Below are positions 8,887 through 18,880 of a stretch of 61,085 nt of DNA, in pieces. The notes beneath the pieces are model-generated. The model searched no databases. It was not told the DNA's origin and saw nothing but the letters and a program-made list of their open reading frames with translations. Every line of letters begins with the position of its first letter. Within the stretch, counting starts at the first letter, position 1. This stretch comes from Hydrogenophilaceae bacterium. GTDB lineage: Bacteria; Pseudomonadota; Gammaproteobacteria; Burkholderiales; Thiobacillaceae. Position numbers and translations under genes: made by a program. Where the stretch lies: assembly GCA_024709485.1 (NCBI GenBank), contig JANJWO010000070.1, forward strand, positions 1-61,085. Direction: 5' to 3'.

Positions 8887-11553
8887 ATGACCCCGTCCGG
8901 CATGAACCTCGCCCGCCAGACTGCGGGGCAGGTCTTGGCCGGCTTGGGCAGCGACAGTCGGGGGCTGGACAGGCGCGAGGCCAGCCGCCGCCTGGCCGAG
9001 TTCGGCCACAACCGCATCGAGGCCGCCAAGCGCGAGCCGCCATGGCGCATGCTGTTGCGCGAGTTCGGGCATTTCTTCGCGCTGATATTGTGGTTTGCGG
9101 CGGCGCTGGCCTTCCTGGCCAACCATGTCAGCCCCGGCCAGGGCATGTTCGAGCTTGCCCTGGCCATTGTCGGCGTCATCGTCATCAACGGCGTGTTTTC
9201 GTTCTGGCAGGCCTATCGCGCCGAACGGGCGCTGGCGGCGCTGCAGCAACTCCTGCCGCAGCGCGTGGAAGTGAGGCGCGAAGGCCGGACGCTGGCCGTA
9301 GCCGCCGCCGAACTGGTGCCGGGCGATGTCGTGCTGCTGGCCGAGGGCGCCAAGGTGCCGGCGGATTGCCGCCTCATCGAAGCATTTGGCGTTCGCGTCA
9401 ATCTCGCCACCTTGACCGGAGAGTCGCGTCCCAAGGCGCGAAGCAGCGAGCCTGACGAGACCCTGGACCCGCTGGCGGCGCGCTGCCTGCTGCTTGCGGG
9501 CACGCTCGTCGTCGCGGGCGAATGCAGCGCGGTGGTGTATGCCACCGGCATGCGCACCGAGTTCGGGCGCATCGCGCATCTCACCCAGACTGCGGGTGAG
9601 ACCGAGTCGCCGCTGCAGAAGGAGATCCGCCGCGTCTCGCGCCTGGTGGCGGTGCTGGCGCTGGGCCTCGGCGCGGCGTTCTATGCCATCGGCCATGCCA
9701 TCGGCCTGCCGTTCTGGGCGAATTTCATGTTCGCCATCGGCATCATCGTCGCCAACGTGCCGGAAGGCCTGCTGCCCACGGTGACGTTGTCGCTCGCCAT
9801 GGCCACCCAGCGCATGGCGAAGCGCAATGCGCTGGTGCGCCATCTGCCCGCAGTGGAAGCCCTGGGCAGCGCAACCGTCATCCTCACCGACAAGACCGGC
9901 ACGCTCACGCAGAACCGCATGAACGTGCGCGAGCTGTATACCGGCCGGCTGCAGACAGCGGCGGAATATGCCGTCACGGGCAGCGCTTCCCGGCTGCGCG
10001 CGATTGCCCGCTTTTGCAATAGCCTGAAGTTTCCGGACGGCCAGCCGAGCGGCGACCCGATGGAAATCGCGCTGTGGCGGTTTGCCGGCACGCTCCCGGA
10101 ACCCGGCGCGCGCGCGGGCGAAATCGCCTTCGATGCCGAACGCCGGCGCATGTCGGTCATATCCCGGGCGCGTGAAGGAAACGGCCAGCTGTGGTGCAAG
10201 GGCGCCCCGGAAACCGTATTGTCGTTGTGCGCGACCTGGGCCGACGGCCAGCAAGCGCATCCCTTCGACAAGGCGGCGCAGGCGGCCTTCCGGCAGGCCC
10301 AGGAAGAGATGGCCGGGCGCGGGCTGCGGGTGCTGGCGCTGGCGTGGAAACCGCTGCGGCCCGACGAGCAGGCCTCCGAGAGCGGCCTGGAGCTGTGCGG
10401 CCTCGTCGGCCTCGAGGATCCGCCACGCCCGGACGTGCGCGAGGCGGTGGCGCGCTGCCGCGAGGCGGGCGTGCGCGTGATCATGATCACCGGCGATCAC
10501 CCGCAGACTGCATTGGCGCTCGCGCGCGAAGTCGGCATCGTCAGGGGCCGGCAGCCGAAGGTCGTGCTGGGCGAGGCCGTCAGGCAAATGGGCCAGGCCA
10601 GCCTGCAGTTGGCGCTGGACGCGCCGGAGGTTCTGTTCGCCCGCGTCACCGCCGACCAGAAAATGCTCATTGTCGAGGCGTTGCAGCGCAAGGGCGAAAT
10701 CGTGGCCGTGACCGGCGACGGCGTGAACGATGCGCCCGCGCTGAAAACTGCGGACATCGGGGTGGCCATGGGGCGGTCCGGCACGGATGTGGCCCGCGAG
10801 TCTGCGGACATCGTGCTGCTCGACGACCACTTCGCCACCATCGTCAGCGCCATCGAGGAGGGGCGCACGGTATACGGGAATATCCGGAAATTCCTGACCT
10901 ACATCCTGACTTCGAATGTCCCGGAAATCATCCCCTATCTGGCCTTCGTGCTCTTCCGCATACCGCTGCCGCTGACCGTGATCCAGATTCTCGCCATCGA
11001 TCTTGGCACCGACATGCTGCCCGCACTGGCCCTGGGGGCGGAAAAGCCGCATGCCGACGTGATGCGCTCGCCGCCGCGCCCGCGGCACGAACGCCTGCTG
11101 TCCTGGCGGCTGCTGATGCGGGCCTACCTGTTCCTGGGGCCGCTGGAGGCGCTGGGCGCGATGGCGGCCTTTTTCTTCGTGCTCGGCGCGGGCGGATGGC
11201 AGTACGGGCAGACGCTCGCCGCGGCCGATCCGCGCTATTTGCAGGCCACGACCGCATGCCTTGCGGCCATCGTGCTGGCCCAGATGGTCAATGTCTTCGT
11301 GTGCCGCCACCCGCGCCTGCCCGCCTGGCATTTTTCCCTGTTCGAGAACCGCATGCTGCTGGGCGGGCTGGCGGCCGAAGCCCTGCTGATCCTGTCAATC
11401 GTCTACACGCCCTGGGGCAACAAGTTGTTCGGCACGGCGCCGCTGACCGCGGAAGCGTGGCTGTTCGCCCTGCCTTTCGCGTTGCTGCTGGGCTTGGCGG
11501 AAGAGACGCGGAAGTTGCTGATTCGAGACAAGGGTCCTTCCAAACAGGCATAA
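8887..11553 (+). CDS. P-type cation ATPase, type II, Na+/K+-ATPase-like (P2C)
   Basis: An 888-aa pump with a full P-type core: N-terminal cation-ATPase domain, TGES (177-180) in the actuator, phosphorylation site D335 in DKTGTLT, TGDGVND (609-615), and about ten membrane helices. Helices 4, 5 and 6 read VPEGLL (E293), SNVPEI (S676, N677, E680) and DLGTDM (D705, D709). These correspond to the residues that coordinate cations in animal Na+/K+-ATPase. The C-terminal end EETRKLLIR also resembles that pump. In helix 8 the Na+-site aspartate is replaced (QMVN, N802). No beta-subunit gene is present. Likely ions are Na+/K+ or H+/K+; other P2-type specificities remain possible. Confidence 0.88.
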   Translation: MTPSGMNLARQTAGQVLAGLGSDSRGLDRREASRRLAEFGHNRIEAAKREPPWRMLLREFGHFFALILWFAAALAFLANHVSPGQGMFELALAIVGVIVINGVFSFWQAYRAERALAALQQLLPQRVEVRREGRTLAVAAAELVPGDVVLLAEGAKVPADCRLIEAFGVRVNLATLTGESRPKARSSEPDETLDPLAARCLLLAGTLVVAGECSAVVYATGMRTEFGRIAHLTQTAGETESPLQKEIRRVSRLVAVLALGLGAAFYAIGHAIGLPFWANFMFAIGIIVANVPEGLLPTVTLSLAMATQRMAKRNALVRHLPAVEALGSATVILTDKTGTLTQNRMNVRELYTGRLQTAAEYAVTGSASRLRAIARFCNSLKFPDGQPSGDPMEIALWRFAGTLPEPGARAGEIAFDAERRRMSVISRAREGNGQLWCKGAPETVLSLCATWADGQQAHPFDKAAQAAFRQAQEEMAGRGLRVLALAWKPLRPDEQASESGLELCGLVGLEDPPRPDVREAVARCREAGVRVIMITGDHPQTALALAREVGIVRGRQPKVVLGEAVRQMGQASLQLALDAPEVLFARVTADQKMLIVEALQRKGEIVAVTGDGVNDAPALKTADIGVAMGRSGTDVARESADIVLLDDHFATIVSAIEEGRTVYGNIRKFLTYILTSNVPEIIPYLAFVLFRIPLPLTVIQILAIDLGTDMLPALALGAEKPHADVMRSPPRPRHERLLSWRLLMRAYLFLGPLEALGAMAAFFFVLGAGGWQYGQTLAAADPRYLQATTACLAAIVLAQMVNVFVCRHPRLPAWHFSLFENRMLLGGLAAEALLILSIVYTPWGNKLFGTAPLTAEAWLFALPFALLLGLAEETRKLLIRDKGPSKQA

Positions 11554-11590
11554 TCAAAGCCACGTGCCACCCGCATAGGAGTAATTGCTT

Positions 11591-11935
11591 ATGCCACAGT
11601 TGATCAGGGCGCTCGGCGCCTGGAAAAACCCGCATTTCAATGAAGTGCTCAAGGACGAGATCCGGCAGCTGGGCATGGCGGCGCTGCCGCTGCAGCAAGG
11701 CCTGTCGAGAAGCAGCCATGTCAGCGGCGACAAGTACGACGTCGTGGTGCTCAACGTCGCCGAGGAGCCGCAGCGCATCCTGGTCAAGGCCGGCATCTTC
11801 TACCAGGGCATCATCGCCGGATGCAGCTGCGCCGACGACCCCACGCCGGTGGACGAGCAGACCGAGTACTGCGTGCTGCAGTTCGACATCGACAAGCGCA
11901 GCGCCGAAGCGGCCATCTCGCTGCTGGAGGATTAG
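11591..11935 (+). CDS. Conserved hypothetical protein, 114 aa
   Basis: A small soluble protein with no signal peptide or membrane segment and no family that I recognise. It is predicted alpha/beta, with a cysteine pair in GCSCADDPTP (about residues 78-80), another cysteine near EYCVLQFDI, and an acidic tail. The start is the ATG at 11591 behind AGGAG (10-nt spacing); an upstream in-frame TTG at 11585 is less likely. It is 37 nt after the P-type ATPase gene and in the same direction, so it may be in the same operon. No function is proposed. Confidence 0.75.
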   Translation: MPQLIRALGAWKNPHFNEVLKDEIRQLGMAALPLQQGLSRSSHVSGDKYDVVVLNVAEEPQRILVKAGIFYQGIIAGCSCADDPTPVDEQTEYCVLQFDIDKRSAEAAISLLED

Positions 11936-11965
11936 GGCGCGAAATTCAGCGCGGCACGCCCGGCC

Positions 11966-13606
11966 TTACCCCAGCTTCAGGCGCTGGTAATGCGCGCACA
12001 GGCCGTTGGTGGAGGCGTCGTGCGACTTGGCGACCTGGCCTTCGCCCAGTTCCTTGATCAGCGCGCTGGAGAGGCGCTTGCCGATTTCCACGCCCCATTG
12101 GTCGAACGCGTTGATGCTCCACAGCGTGCTTTGCACGAAGGTCTTGTGTTCGTATAGCGCGACCAGCCGACCCAGCGTGCGCGGGGTGAGCCGCTGGTAG
12201 AGCATGGTGTTGGAGGGCTTGTTGCCGGGGAAGGTCTTGTGCGGCAGCAGCAGGCGGATGGTTTCTTCGCTCGCGCCTTCGGCCTGCAGTTCCGCCAGCG
12301 CTTCCTCCTCGCTCTTGCCGAGCATGAGCGCCTCGGACTGCGCGAAGCAGTTGGCGACCAGCATCTGGTGCAGGCCGTCGATGGGGTGGCTGGTGATCGC
12401 GGCGAGCATGAAGTCGGTGGGCACAAATCGCGTTCCCTGGTGCAGCAGCTGGAAGAAGGCGTGCTGGCCGTTCGAGCCCGGCTCGCCCCAGACGATTTCG
12501 CCGGTCGGGTAGTTCACCTTCTCGCCCAGGCGCGTCGCGCTCTTGCCGTTGGACTCCATGCACAGCTGCTGCAGGTAGGCCGGCAGCCGCGACAGATGGA
12601 TGTCGTAGGGGAAGATGGCGTGGCTGGGCGCGCCCCAGAAATGCTGGTACCAGATCGACAGCAGCGCCAGCGTGCCGGGAATGCTGGCAAGCGGATCGGC
12701 GCGGAAATGCTGGTCCATGTCGCGCGCGCCGGCGAGCAGCTCCTCGAAATGATCCATGCCGACATAGAGCGCGATGGGCAGGCCGATGGCCGACCAGATG
12801 GAATAGCGGCCGCCCACCCAGTCCCAGAACACGAACATGTTGGCGGGATCGATGCCGAAGGCGCTGACGGCTTCGGCGTTGGTGGAAATGGCCACGAAAT
12901 GGCGCGAAACGGCCAGTTCCGAGCCCAGCCGCTCCACCAGCCAGCGCCGCGCGATCCTGGCGTTGGACAGGGTCTCCAGGGTGGTGAAGGACTTGGAAGA
13001 GACGATGAACAGGGTCGTTTCCGCGTTGAGGTCATCCAGCGTGTCGCCGATGTGGTCGGGATCGATATTGGAGACGAAATGCATGTTGATGCGCGCGTTG
13101 CCGTAGGGCTTGAGCGCGCGGCAGGCCATCATGGGGCCGAGATCCGAGCCGCCGATGCCGATGTTGACGATGTCGGTGATGATCTTGCCGGTGTGGCCGC
13201 GCCATTTGCCTTCGCGCACCGCATGCGTGAAGCGGTGCATCTGGTTCAGCACCTGCAGCACCCCGGGCATGACGTCGTGGCCGTCCACCAGGATCGGCTT
13301 CAGCGGATCGTTGCGCAGCGCCACGTGCAGGGCCGCGCGATTTTCCGTGAAGTTGATCTTCTCGCCGTTGAACATGGCCTCGGTCCACGCCGGCACATTG
13401 GCCTCCCGCCCCAGCTGGCGCAGCATGGCCAGGGTTTCGTCGTTGACCAGATTCTTCGAGTAATCGAGCAGAAAGTCGTCCAGTCTGATGCTGTAGCGAT
13501 CGAAGCGCCCGGGGTCGGCGCGGAACAGGTCGCGCATGCGCACGCCGTCCCAGGTCTTGCGATGCGCCTGCAGCTTTTGCCAGGAAGGGAGTTCGGTTAG
13601 CAGCAT
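11966..13606 (-). CDS. pgi: Glucose-6-phosphate isomerase
   Basis: A 546-aa cytoplasmic enzyme interconverting glucose-6-phosphate and fructose-6-phosphate. Family signatures are clear: NIGIGGSDLGP, FIVSSKSFTTLET, DWVGGRYSIWSAIG and, near the C-terminus, WGVEIGKRLSSAL. The start is the ATG at 13606; the open frame extends further upstream only because it runs inside glgB. It lies 2 nt after the glgB stop codon, so it is co-transcribed with glgB and links gluconeogenesis to glycogen turnover. Confidence 0.96.
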   Translation of the reverse strand: MLLTELPSWQKLQAHRKTWDGVRMRDLFRADPGRFDRYSIRLDDFLLDYSKNLVNDETLAMLRQLGREANVPAWTEAMFNGEKINFTENRAALHVALRNDPLKPILVDGHDVMPGVLQVLNQMHRFTHAVREGKWRGHTGKIITDIVNIGIGGSDLGPMMACRALKPYGNARINMHFVSNIDPDHIGDTLDDLNAETTLFIVSSKSFTTLETLSNARIARRWLVERLGSELAVSRHFVAISTNAEAVSAFGIDPANMFVFWDWVGGRYSIWSAIGLPIALYVGMDHFEELLAGARDMDQHFRADPLASIPGTLALLSIWYQHFWGAPSHAIFPYDIHLSRLPAYLQQLCMESNGKSATRLGEKVNYPTGEIVWGEPGSNGQHAFFQLLHQGTRFVPTDFMLAAITSHPIDGLHQMLVANCFAQSEALMLGKSEEEALAELQAEGASEETIRLLLPHKTFPGNKPSNTMLYQRLTPRTLGRLVALYEHKTFVQSTLWSINAFDQWGVEIGKRLSSALIKELGEGQVAKSHDASTNGLCAHYQRLKLG

Positions 13607-13608
13607 GT

Positions 13609-15771
13609 CTAGAGCTTCAGCAATATGCCGGCCAGCGGCGGCAGGGTCAGGATGACGGAATGCGGCTGCCCCATCCAGGGCAGGGGCTCGCTGTGCAGGC
13701 CGCCGCCGTTGCCGGTGTTGGAGCCGCCATACAGCGCCGAATCGGTGTTGAGGATTTCGCGATAATAACCCGCGGCCGGCACGCCGAGCCGGTAAGCATG
13801 GCGGGGCACGGGGGTGAAGTTCAACACCGCGACGGTGCATTGCCCGTCCGGCGCGCGCCGGAAAAAGCTGTAGACGGAATGCTCGGCATCGTTGCAGTCC
13901 AGCCACTGGAAGCCCGCATTTTCGAAATCCAGGCCGAAGAGCGCGGGATCATCCCGGTACAGGCGGTTCAAGTCGCGCGCCAGGCGCTGGATGCCGGCAT
14001 GCCAGTCCATGCCGAGCAGCCCCCAGTCCAGCTCCCAGCCGACCCGCCACTCGCGGCCCTGGCCGAATTCGTTGCCCATGAAATTGAGCTTCTTGCCGGG
14101 GCTGGCGAACTGCCAGGTCATGAGCAAGCGCAGGTTGGCGAACTGCTGCCAGACATCGCCGGGCATCCTGGCGATGAGCGAGCCCTTGCCGTGCACCACC
14201 TCGTCGTGCGACAGCGGCAGGAGGAAGTTTTCCGTGTAGGCGTAGAGCTGGCCGAAGGTCAGCTGGTTGTGGTGCCAGCGGCGGTGCACCGGGTCTTCGC
14301 GCATGTAGCCCAGGGTGTCGTTCATCCAGCCCATGTTCCATTTGAGCGAAAAGCCCAGGCCGCCGAGATGGGCCGGGCGCGACACCATGGGCCAGGCGGT
14401 CGACTCCTCGGCGAAAGTCAGCGCGCCGGGGAACTGCTCGTGCACCATGACATTGAGCTCGCGCAGGAAATCGATGGCCTCCAGGTTCTCGCGCCCGCCG
14501 TACTGGTTGGGCAGCCATTCGCCCGCCTTGCGCGAGTAGTCGAGGTAGAGCATGGAGGCGACGGCGTCCACGCGCAGGCCGTCGACATGGAATTCCGCCA
14601 GCCAGTAATGCGCGCTCGCGAGCAGGAAGTTTTTCACCTCGGCGCGGCCGTAGTTGAAGATGTGCGTGCCCCAGTCGTGGTGATAGCCGCGGCGCGGGTC
14701 TTCGTGCTCGTACAGCGCGGTGCCGTCGAAGCGCGCCAGCGCCCAGTCGTCCTGCGGGAAATGCGCCGGCACCCAGTCGAGGATCACGCCGATGCCGGAC
14801 CGGTGGCAGGCGTCGACGAAGGCGCGGAAATCGTCCGGCGTGCCGTAGCGGCTGGTGGGCGCGAAATAGCCGGTACTCTGGTAGCCCCAGGACTCGTCCA
14901 GCGGGTGCTCGGACAGCGGCAGCAGCTCGACATGGGTGTAGCCCATGTCCTGCAGGTAGGGAATGAGGCTGTCGGCCAGCTCGCGGTAGCTGTAGAAGCG
15001 CCCGTCCGGATGGCGACGCCAGCTGCCGGCGTGGATTTCATAGATGTTGATCGGCGCATGCAGCCAGTCCCAGTGCTTGCGCCGTTCGAGCCAGCCGGCG
15101 TCCTGCCAGGCGTGGTTCGATGCGGCGCAAATGCGCGGCGCGGTGCCGGGGCGCCGTTCGAACCAGCGCGCATAGGGGTCGGCTTTCACCATCACCGCGC
15201 CGCTGGCGCGGTTGCGGATCTCGAACTTGTAGTGCGCGCCGGGCGGCGCGCCGGGCAGGAACAGTTCCCAGACGCCGGAACTGCCGCGCGAGCGCATGGG
15301 GTGCAGGCGGCCGTCCCAGTGATTGAAATCGCCCACCACCGAAACCCGCTCGGCATTGGGCGCCCAGGTCGCGAAGCGCACGCCCTCGACGCCGTTTATC
15401 GTGGCCGGCTGGGCGCCGAGCATGTTGTAGGCCTGCAGCAGGCGGCCCTCGTTGAAGAGGTACAGATCATGCTCGGACAGCAGCGGCGGGAAGCAATAGG
15501 GGTCGTAGCGCTCGATGCTGGCATGCGCATCGCTGCCGCGTATGCGGTAGGGGATTTCCGGCGCCGTCGGTCCGCGCCATTCGAACAGTCCGCGCGCATC
15601 GGTCTTTTGCATGGCGCCGAGGCCGATGATTTCGACATGGTCGGCGTAGGGATCGAATACGCGCACGACGTGGCCGTCCGCTTCGGGATGCCAGCCGAGG
15701 AACCCGAAGGGGTCGTGGCTGCGGCCGGCGGCGAGATCGAGCAGGCGGGGGTCGGCGAAGGCACTTAACAT
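13609..15771 (-). CDS. glgB: 1,4-alpha-glucan branching enzyme
   Basis: A 720-aa GH13 enzyme that makes alpha-1,6 branches in glycogen. It contains N-terminal carbohydrate-binding module 48 domains (about 1-230), a (beta/alpha)8 catalytic domain and a C-terminal beta domain. The nucleophile is D402 in [11 protein letters not shown], the acid/base lies in FAEEST (E455/E456), and LSHDEV supplies the third acid. The length matches the E. coli enzyme. It is divergent from glgC across only 63 bp and followed by pgi. Confidence 0.96.
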   Translation of the reverse strand: MLSAFADPRLLDLAAGRSHDPFGFLGWHPEADGHVVRVFDPYADHVEIIGLGAMQKTDARGLFEWRGPTAPEIPYRIRGSDAHASIERYDPYCFPPLLSEHDLYLFNEGRLLQAYNMLGAQPATINGVEGVRFATWAPNAERVSVVGDFNHWDGRLHPMRSRGSSGVWELFLPGAPPGAHYKFEIRNRASGAVMVKADPYARWFERRPGTAPRICAASNHAWQDAGWLERRKHWDWLHAPINIYEIHAGSWRRHPDGRFYSYRELADSLIPYLQDMGYTHVELLPLSEHPLDESWGYQSTGYFAPTSRYGTPDDFRAFVDACHRSGIGVILDWVPAHFPQDDWALARFDGTALYEHEDPRRGYHHDWGTHIFNYGRAEVKNFLLASAHYWLAEFHVDGLRVDAVASMLYLDYSRKAGEWLPNQYGGRENLEAIDFLRELNVMVHEQFPGALTFAEESTAWPMVSRPAHLGGLGFSLKWNMGWMNDTLGYMREDPVHRRWHHNQLTFGQLYAYTENFLLPLSHDEVVHGKGSLIARMPGDVWQQFANLRLLMTWQFASPGKKLNFMGNEFGQGREWRVGWELDWGLLGMDWHAGIQRLARDLNRLYRDDPALFGLDFENAGFQWLDCNDAEHSVYSFFRRAPDGQCTVAVLNFTPVPRHAYRLGVPAAGYYREILNTDSALYGGSNTGNGGGLHSEPLPWMGQPHSVILTLPPLAGILLKL

Positions 15772-15834
15772 GTTTTTCCGGATCAGAGCCTATCATAAGA
15801 ATATGTGCGCTCATCGCGAAAAGAAAGGCAGGCC
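15772..15834. promoter_or_regulatory. Divergent promoter region between glgB and glgC
   Basis: These 63 bp must hold the control signals of both glgB-pgi (leftward) and glgC-GH57 (rightward). AT-rich hexamers TATCAT/TAAGAAT on the plus strand and TATGAT on the minus strand overlap at about 15790-15803, so the two -10 regions probably overlap. Exact promoter elements are not resolved. Confidence 0.5.
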
Positions 15835-17118
15835 ATGCGAAACCCGCTAGACAACGAACCGCGCTTCGTCAGCTTGCTGACCAAGAAAACCGTCGCGCTG
15901 ATCCTGGCGGGCGGCCGCGGCTCCAGGCTGATGCAGATGACCGACTGGCGCGCCAAGCCCGCCGTGCCGTTCGGCGGCAAGTTCCGCATCATCGATTTCC
16001 CGCTGTCCAACTGCCTCAATTCCGGCATTCGGCGCGTGGGCGTGCTTACCCAGTACAAGGCCCACAGCCTGATCAAGCATATCCAGCGCGGCTGGGGCTT
16101 CCTGCGCGGCGAGTTCAACGAGTTCATCGAGCTGCTGCCGGCGCAGCAGCGCATCGAGGCCGACTGGTACAAGGGCACGGCCGACGCGGTGTTCCAGAAC
16201 ATGGACATCATCCGCAAGTACGACCCCGAATACGTGCTGGTCCTGGCCGGCGATCACGTCTACAAGATGGACTACGGCGAGATGCTGTCCTGCCACGTCA
16301 GGCAGCAGGCCGACATGACGGTCGCCTGCCTGGAAGTGCCGCTGGAGCATGCCAGGGCGTTCGGCGTGATGGCGGTGGACGAGCACGCGCGCGTCACCGA
16401 ATTCCTGGAAAAACCCGACAATCCGCCGCCCATGCCCGGCCGCCCGGATCGGGCGCTGGCCAGCATGGGCATCTACATCTTCAACGCCAAGTTCCTGTAC
16501 GAGCAGTTGATACGCGATGCCGACGACCGACATTCCGAGCATGATTTCGGCAAGAACCTGATTCCCTACATGGTGCCGCGCTACCGCGTGATCGCGCACC
16601 GCTTTTCCGACAGCTGCGTCGGAAGCGAGGGCGCCGAGCCCTACTGGCGCGACGTCGGGACCGTGGACGCCTTCTGGGAGGCCAACATCGATCTTGCCGG
16701 CGTCACGCCCGATTTGAACCTGTACGACAAGAATTGGCCGATCTGGACGCACCAGGAACAGCTGCCGCCCGCCAAGTTCGTGTTCAACGACAATGACCGC
16801 AGGGGCATGGCCACCGATTCCATGGTTTCCGGCGGCTGCGTCATATCCGGTGCGGCGGTGAAGCACTCGGTGCTGTTCTCGAACGTCAAGGTGAACAGCT
16901 ACGCCACGCTGGAAGATGCGGTGGTGCTGCCCGATGTGGTGATCGGGCGCCGCGCCCGGCTGAGGAAAGTCGTCATCGACAAGGGCTGCGTGATCCCGGA
17001 AGGGCTGGAAGTCGGCTTCGACCGCGAACGCGATGCCCGTTCGTTCTACGTCTCGCCCGGCGGCGTGACCATGATCACGCCGGAAATGCTGGGCCAGCAT
17101 ATCCATTACGTTCGCTGA
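15835..17118 (+). CDS. glgC: Glucose-1-phosphate adenylyltransferase
   Basis: A 427-aa enzyme making ADP-glucose from glucose-1-phosphate and ATP, the committed step of bacterial glycogen synthesis. The nucleotidyltransferase domain has [31 protein letters not shown] and GDHVYKMDY; the C-terminal part is a left-handed beta-helix. The start is the ATG at 15835, behind AAGGCAGG; an in-frame ATG at 15805 lacks a ribosome site. The family is usually controlled by glycolytic intermediates. The GH57 gene follows by 9 nt. Confidence 0.96.
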   Translation: MRNPLDNEPRFVSLLTKKTVALILAGGRGSRLMQMTDWRAKPAVPFGGKFRIIDFPLSNCLNSGIRRVGVLTQYKAHSLIKHIQRGWGFLRGEFNEFIELLPAQQRIEADWYKGTADAVFQNMDIIRKYDPEYVLVLAGDHVYKMDYGEMLSCHVRQQADMTVACLEVPLEHARAFGVMAVDEHARVTEFLEKPDNPPPMPGRPDRALASMGIYIFNAKFLYEQLIRDADDRHSEHDFGKNLIPYMVPRYRVIAHRFSDSCVGSEGAEPYWRDVGTVDAFWEANIDLAGVTPDLNLYDKNWPIWTHQEQLPPAKFVFNDNDRRGMATDSMVSGGCVISGAAVKHSVLFSNVKVNSYATLEDAVVLPDVVIGRRARLRKVVIDKGCVIPEGLEVGFDRERDARSFYVSPGGVTMITPEMLGQHIHYVR

Positions 17119-17127
17119 GCGCACGAC

Positions 17128-18828
17128 ATGAGCGAGGGCAAGCTGCATCTGATCCTGTGCTGGCACATGCACCAGCCCGATTACCGCGATTCCGAAACCG
17201 GGGAATACCGTCTGCCATGGAGCTATCTGCATGCGCTCAAGGACTATTCGGACATGGCCGCGCACCTCGAAGCCGAGCCGCGCGCGCGCGTGGTATTCAA
17301 CTTCGTGCCGGCGCTGCTCGACCAGATCGAGGATTACGCCGAGCAGTTCGCCGCCGGCCATTTCCGCGATCCGCTGCTGCGGCTGCTGGCGCGCGAGCGC
17401 TACGACGACCTGACGCCTGCCGAGCGCGAGTATGCTTTCGAATGCGGCTTCCGCCTCGGCCACGAGCGGATGGTGGCGCCCTATCCCTACTACAAGCGCC
17501 TGCACGAGCTGTACGACCAGGCGGAAAAATTCGGCGGCAGGGCGCTGGATTATCTTTCCGGGCAGTATCTCGCCGACCTGCTGGTGTGGTATCACCTGGT
17601 CTGGATAGGCGAGACGATCTGCCGCAGCGATCCGCTTCCGGTCAGGCTGATGGCCAAGGGCGAGGGGTTCGATCTCGAAGATCGCAAGGCGCTGCTGGGC
17701 CTGATGGCGCGCGTGATCGGCGGCCTCATCCCGCGCTACCGCGCCTTGGCGGAGGCCGGCCGCATCGAGCTTTCCTCGACCCCGCACAGCCATCCCATCG
17801 CGCCGCTGCTGATCGATTTCCAGTCGGCGCGCGAGGCCTGGCCCGAAGTCGTGCTGCCGCGCGCGCATCATTATCCCGGCGGGCCGGGCCGGGTTGCCGA
17901 GCATATTCGTGGCGCCCTCGAATCGCACGCACGCCGCTTCGGCACGCCTCCGGCCGGGCTGTGGCCGGCCGAGGGCGGCCTGTCCGATGCCGTCGCCCGC
18001 CAGTTCGGCGCGGCCGGCGCGAAATGGACGGCAAGCGGCGGGGCGGTGCTGGCGAACAGCCTCAGGCAGGCGGGTATCGAGACGGGTTCGGCGGCGGGAT
18101 ATCTGTACCGGCCGTACCGCATCGACGGGCCCGACAATCCGACAGTCTGTTTTTTTCGCGACGACAAGCTCTCGGATCTGATCGGCTTCGAGTATTCCAA
18201 GTGGCATGGCGCCGATGCGGTGGCGCATTTCATCGGCGAACTCGAACGCATCCACAAGGAGGCGGGGGTGGAGGAGGCCGTCGTGTCGGTGATACTCGAC
18301 GGCGAGAACGCCTGGGAGTATTACCCCTACAACGGCTTTTATTTTCTGTCCGGACTGTATGCGGCGCTGGCCGCGCACCCCTTCATCCGCATGACCACCT
18401 TCAGCGAATATCTGGCGGCGGCGCAGGACGGGCAGCTGGGCAGGCTGCCCGGCCTGACCGCCGGCAGCTGGGTATATGGCACGTTTTCCACCTGGATCGG
18501 CGATCCCGCCAAGAATACCGCCTGGGATTTGCTGTGCGACGCCAAACGCACCCTCGACAAGATCATCGCTTCCGGCGCGCTCGACGCCCATGCGCGCGAA
18601 GCCGTCTTCAGGCAGCTGGCGACCTGCGAAAGCTCGGACTGGTTCTGGTGGTTCGGCGACTACAACCCGGCCCATGCCGTCGCCAGTTTCGACAAGCTCT
18701 ATCGCGATAACCTGAAGCGCCTGTATGCGCTGCTTGGGGTCACTCCGCCCTCGCAGCTCGACCAGCCCATCTGCCGCGGCGAGGGCCGGGAGGCCGAAGC
18801 CGGCGGCACCATGCGGCGGTCGAGTTAG
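17128..18828 (+). CDS. Glycoside hydrolase family 57 protein
   Basis: A 566-aa alpha-glucan-active enzyme of GH57 (amylase/amylopullulanase/4-alpha-glucanotransferase-like). The N-terminal signature is CWHMHQPDYRD. The probable nucleophile is E282 in WPAEGGLSD and the acid/base is D391 in ILDGENAW. There is no signal peptide, so it acts in the cytoplasm, probably on glycogen or maltodextrin. It is separated from glgC by 9 nt and co-transcribed. The exact activity (debranching, transfer or hydrolysis) cannot be told from sequence. Confidence 0.9.
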   Translation: MSEGKLHLILCWHMHQPDYRDSETGEYRLPWSYLHALKDYSDMAAHLEAEPRARVVFNFVPALLDQIEDYAEQFAAGHFRDPLLRLLARERYDDLTPAEREYAFECGFRLGHERMVAPYPYYKRLHELYDQAEKFGGRALDYLSGQYLADLLVWYHLVWIGETICRSDPLPVRLMAKGEGFDLEDRKALLGLMARVIGGLIPRYRALAEAGRIELSSTPHSHPIAPLLIDFQSAREAWPEVVLPRAHHYPGGPGRVAEHIRGALESHARRFGTPPAGLWPAEGGLSDAVARQFGAAGAKWTASGGAVLANSLRQAGIETGSAAGYLYRPYRIDGPDNPTVCFFRDDKLSDLIGFEYSKWHGADAVAHFIGELERIHKEAGVEEAVVSVILDGENAWEYYPYNGFYFLSGLYAALAAHPFIRMTTFSEYLAAAQDGQLGRLPGLTAGSWVYGTFSTWIGDPAKNTAWDLLCDAKRTLDKIIASGALDAHAREAVFRQLATCESSDWFWWFGDYNPAHAVASFDKLYRDNLKRLYALLGVTPPSQLDQPICRGEGREAEAGGTMRRSS

Positions 18829-18880
18829 ACGGGCCCCGGTTTTTACGGGAAAATGCAGGCTCTCAATCTGGAGTCCGCAA

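Noticed and set aside
13607..13906. A 100-residue N-terminal extension of Pgi
   Set aside because: The frame runs inside glgB; the normal Pgi N-terminus begins at the ATG at 13606, 2 nt after glgB.
15847..18675. A 942-codon frame on the minus strand opposite glgC and GH57
   Set aside because: It is the complement of two well-supported genes in high-GC DNA, has no recognised domain and has biased composition. The same applies to long frames opposite tamB (46603-50733), the P-type ATPase (8137-11331), clpB (42209-44881) and the hybrid kinase (51318-53999).
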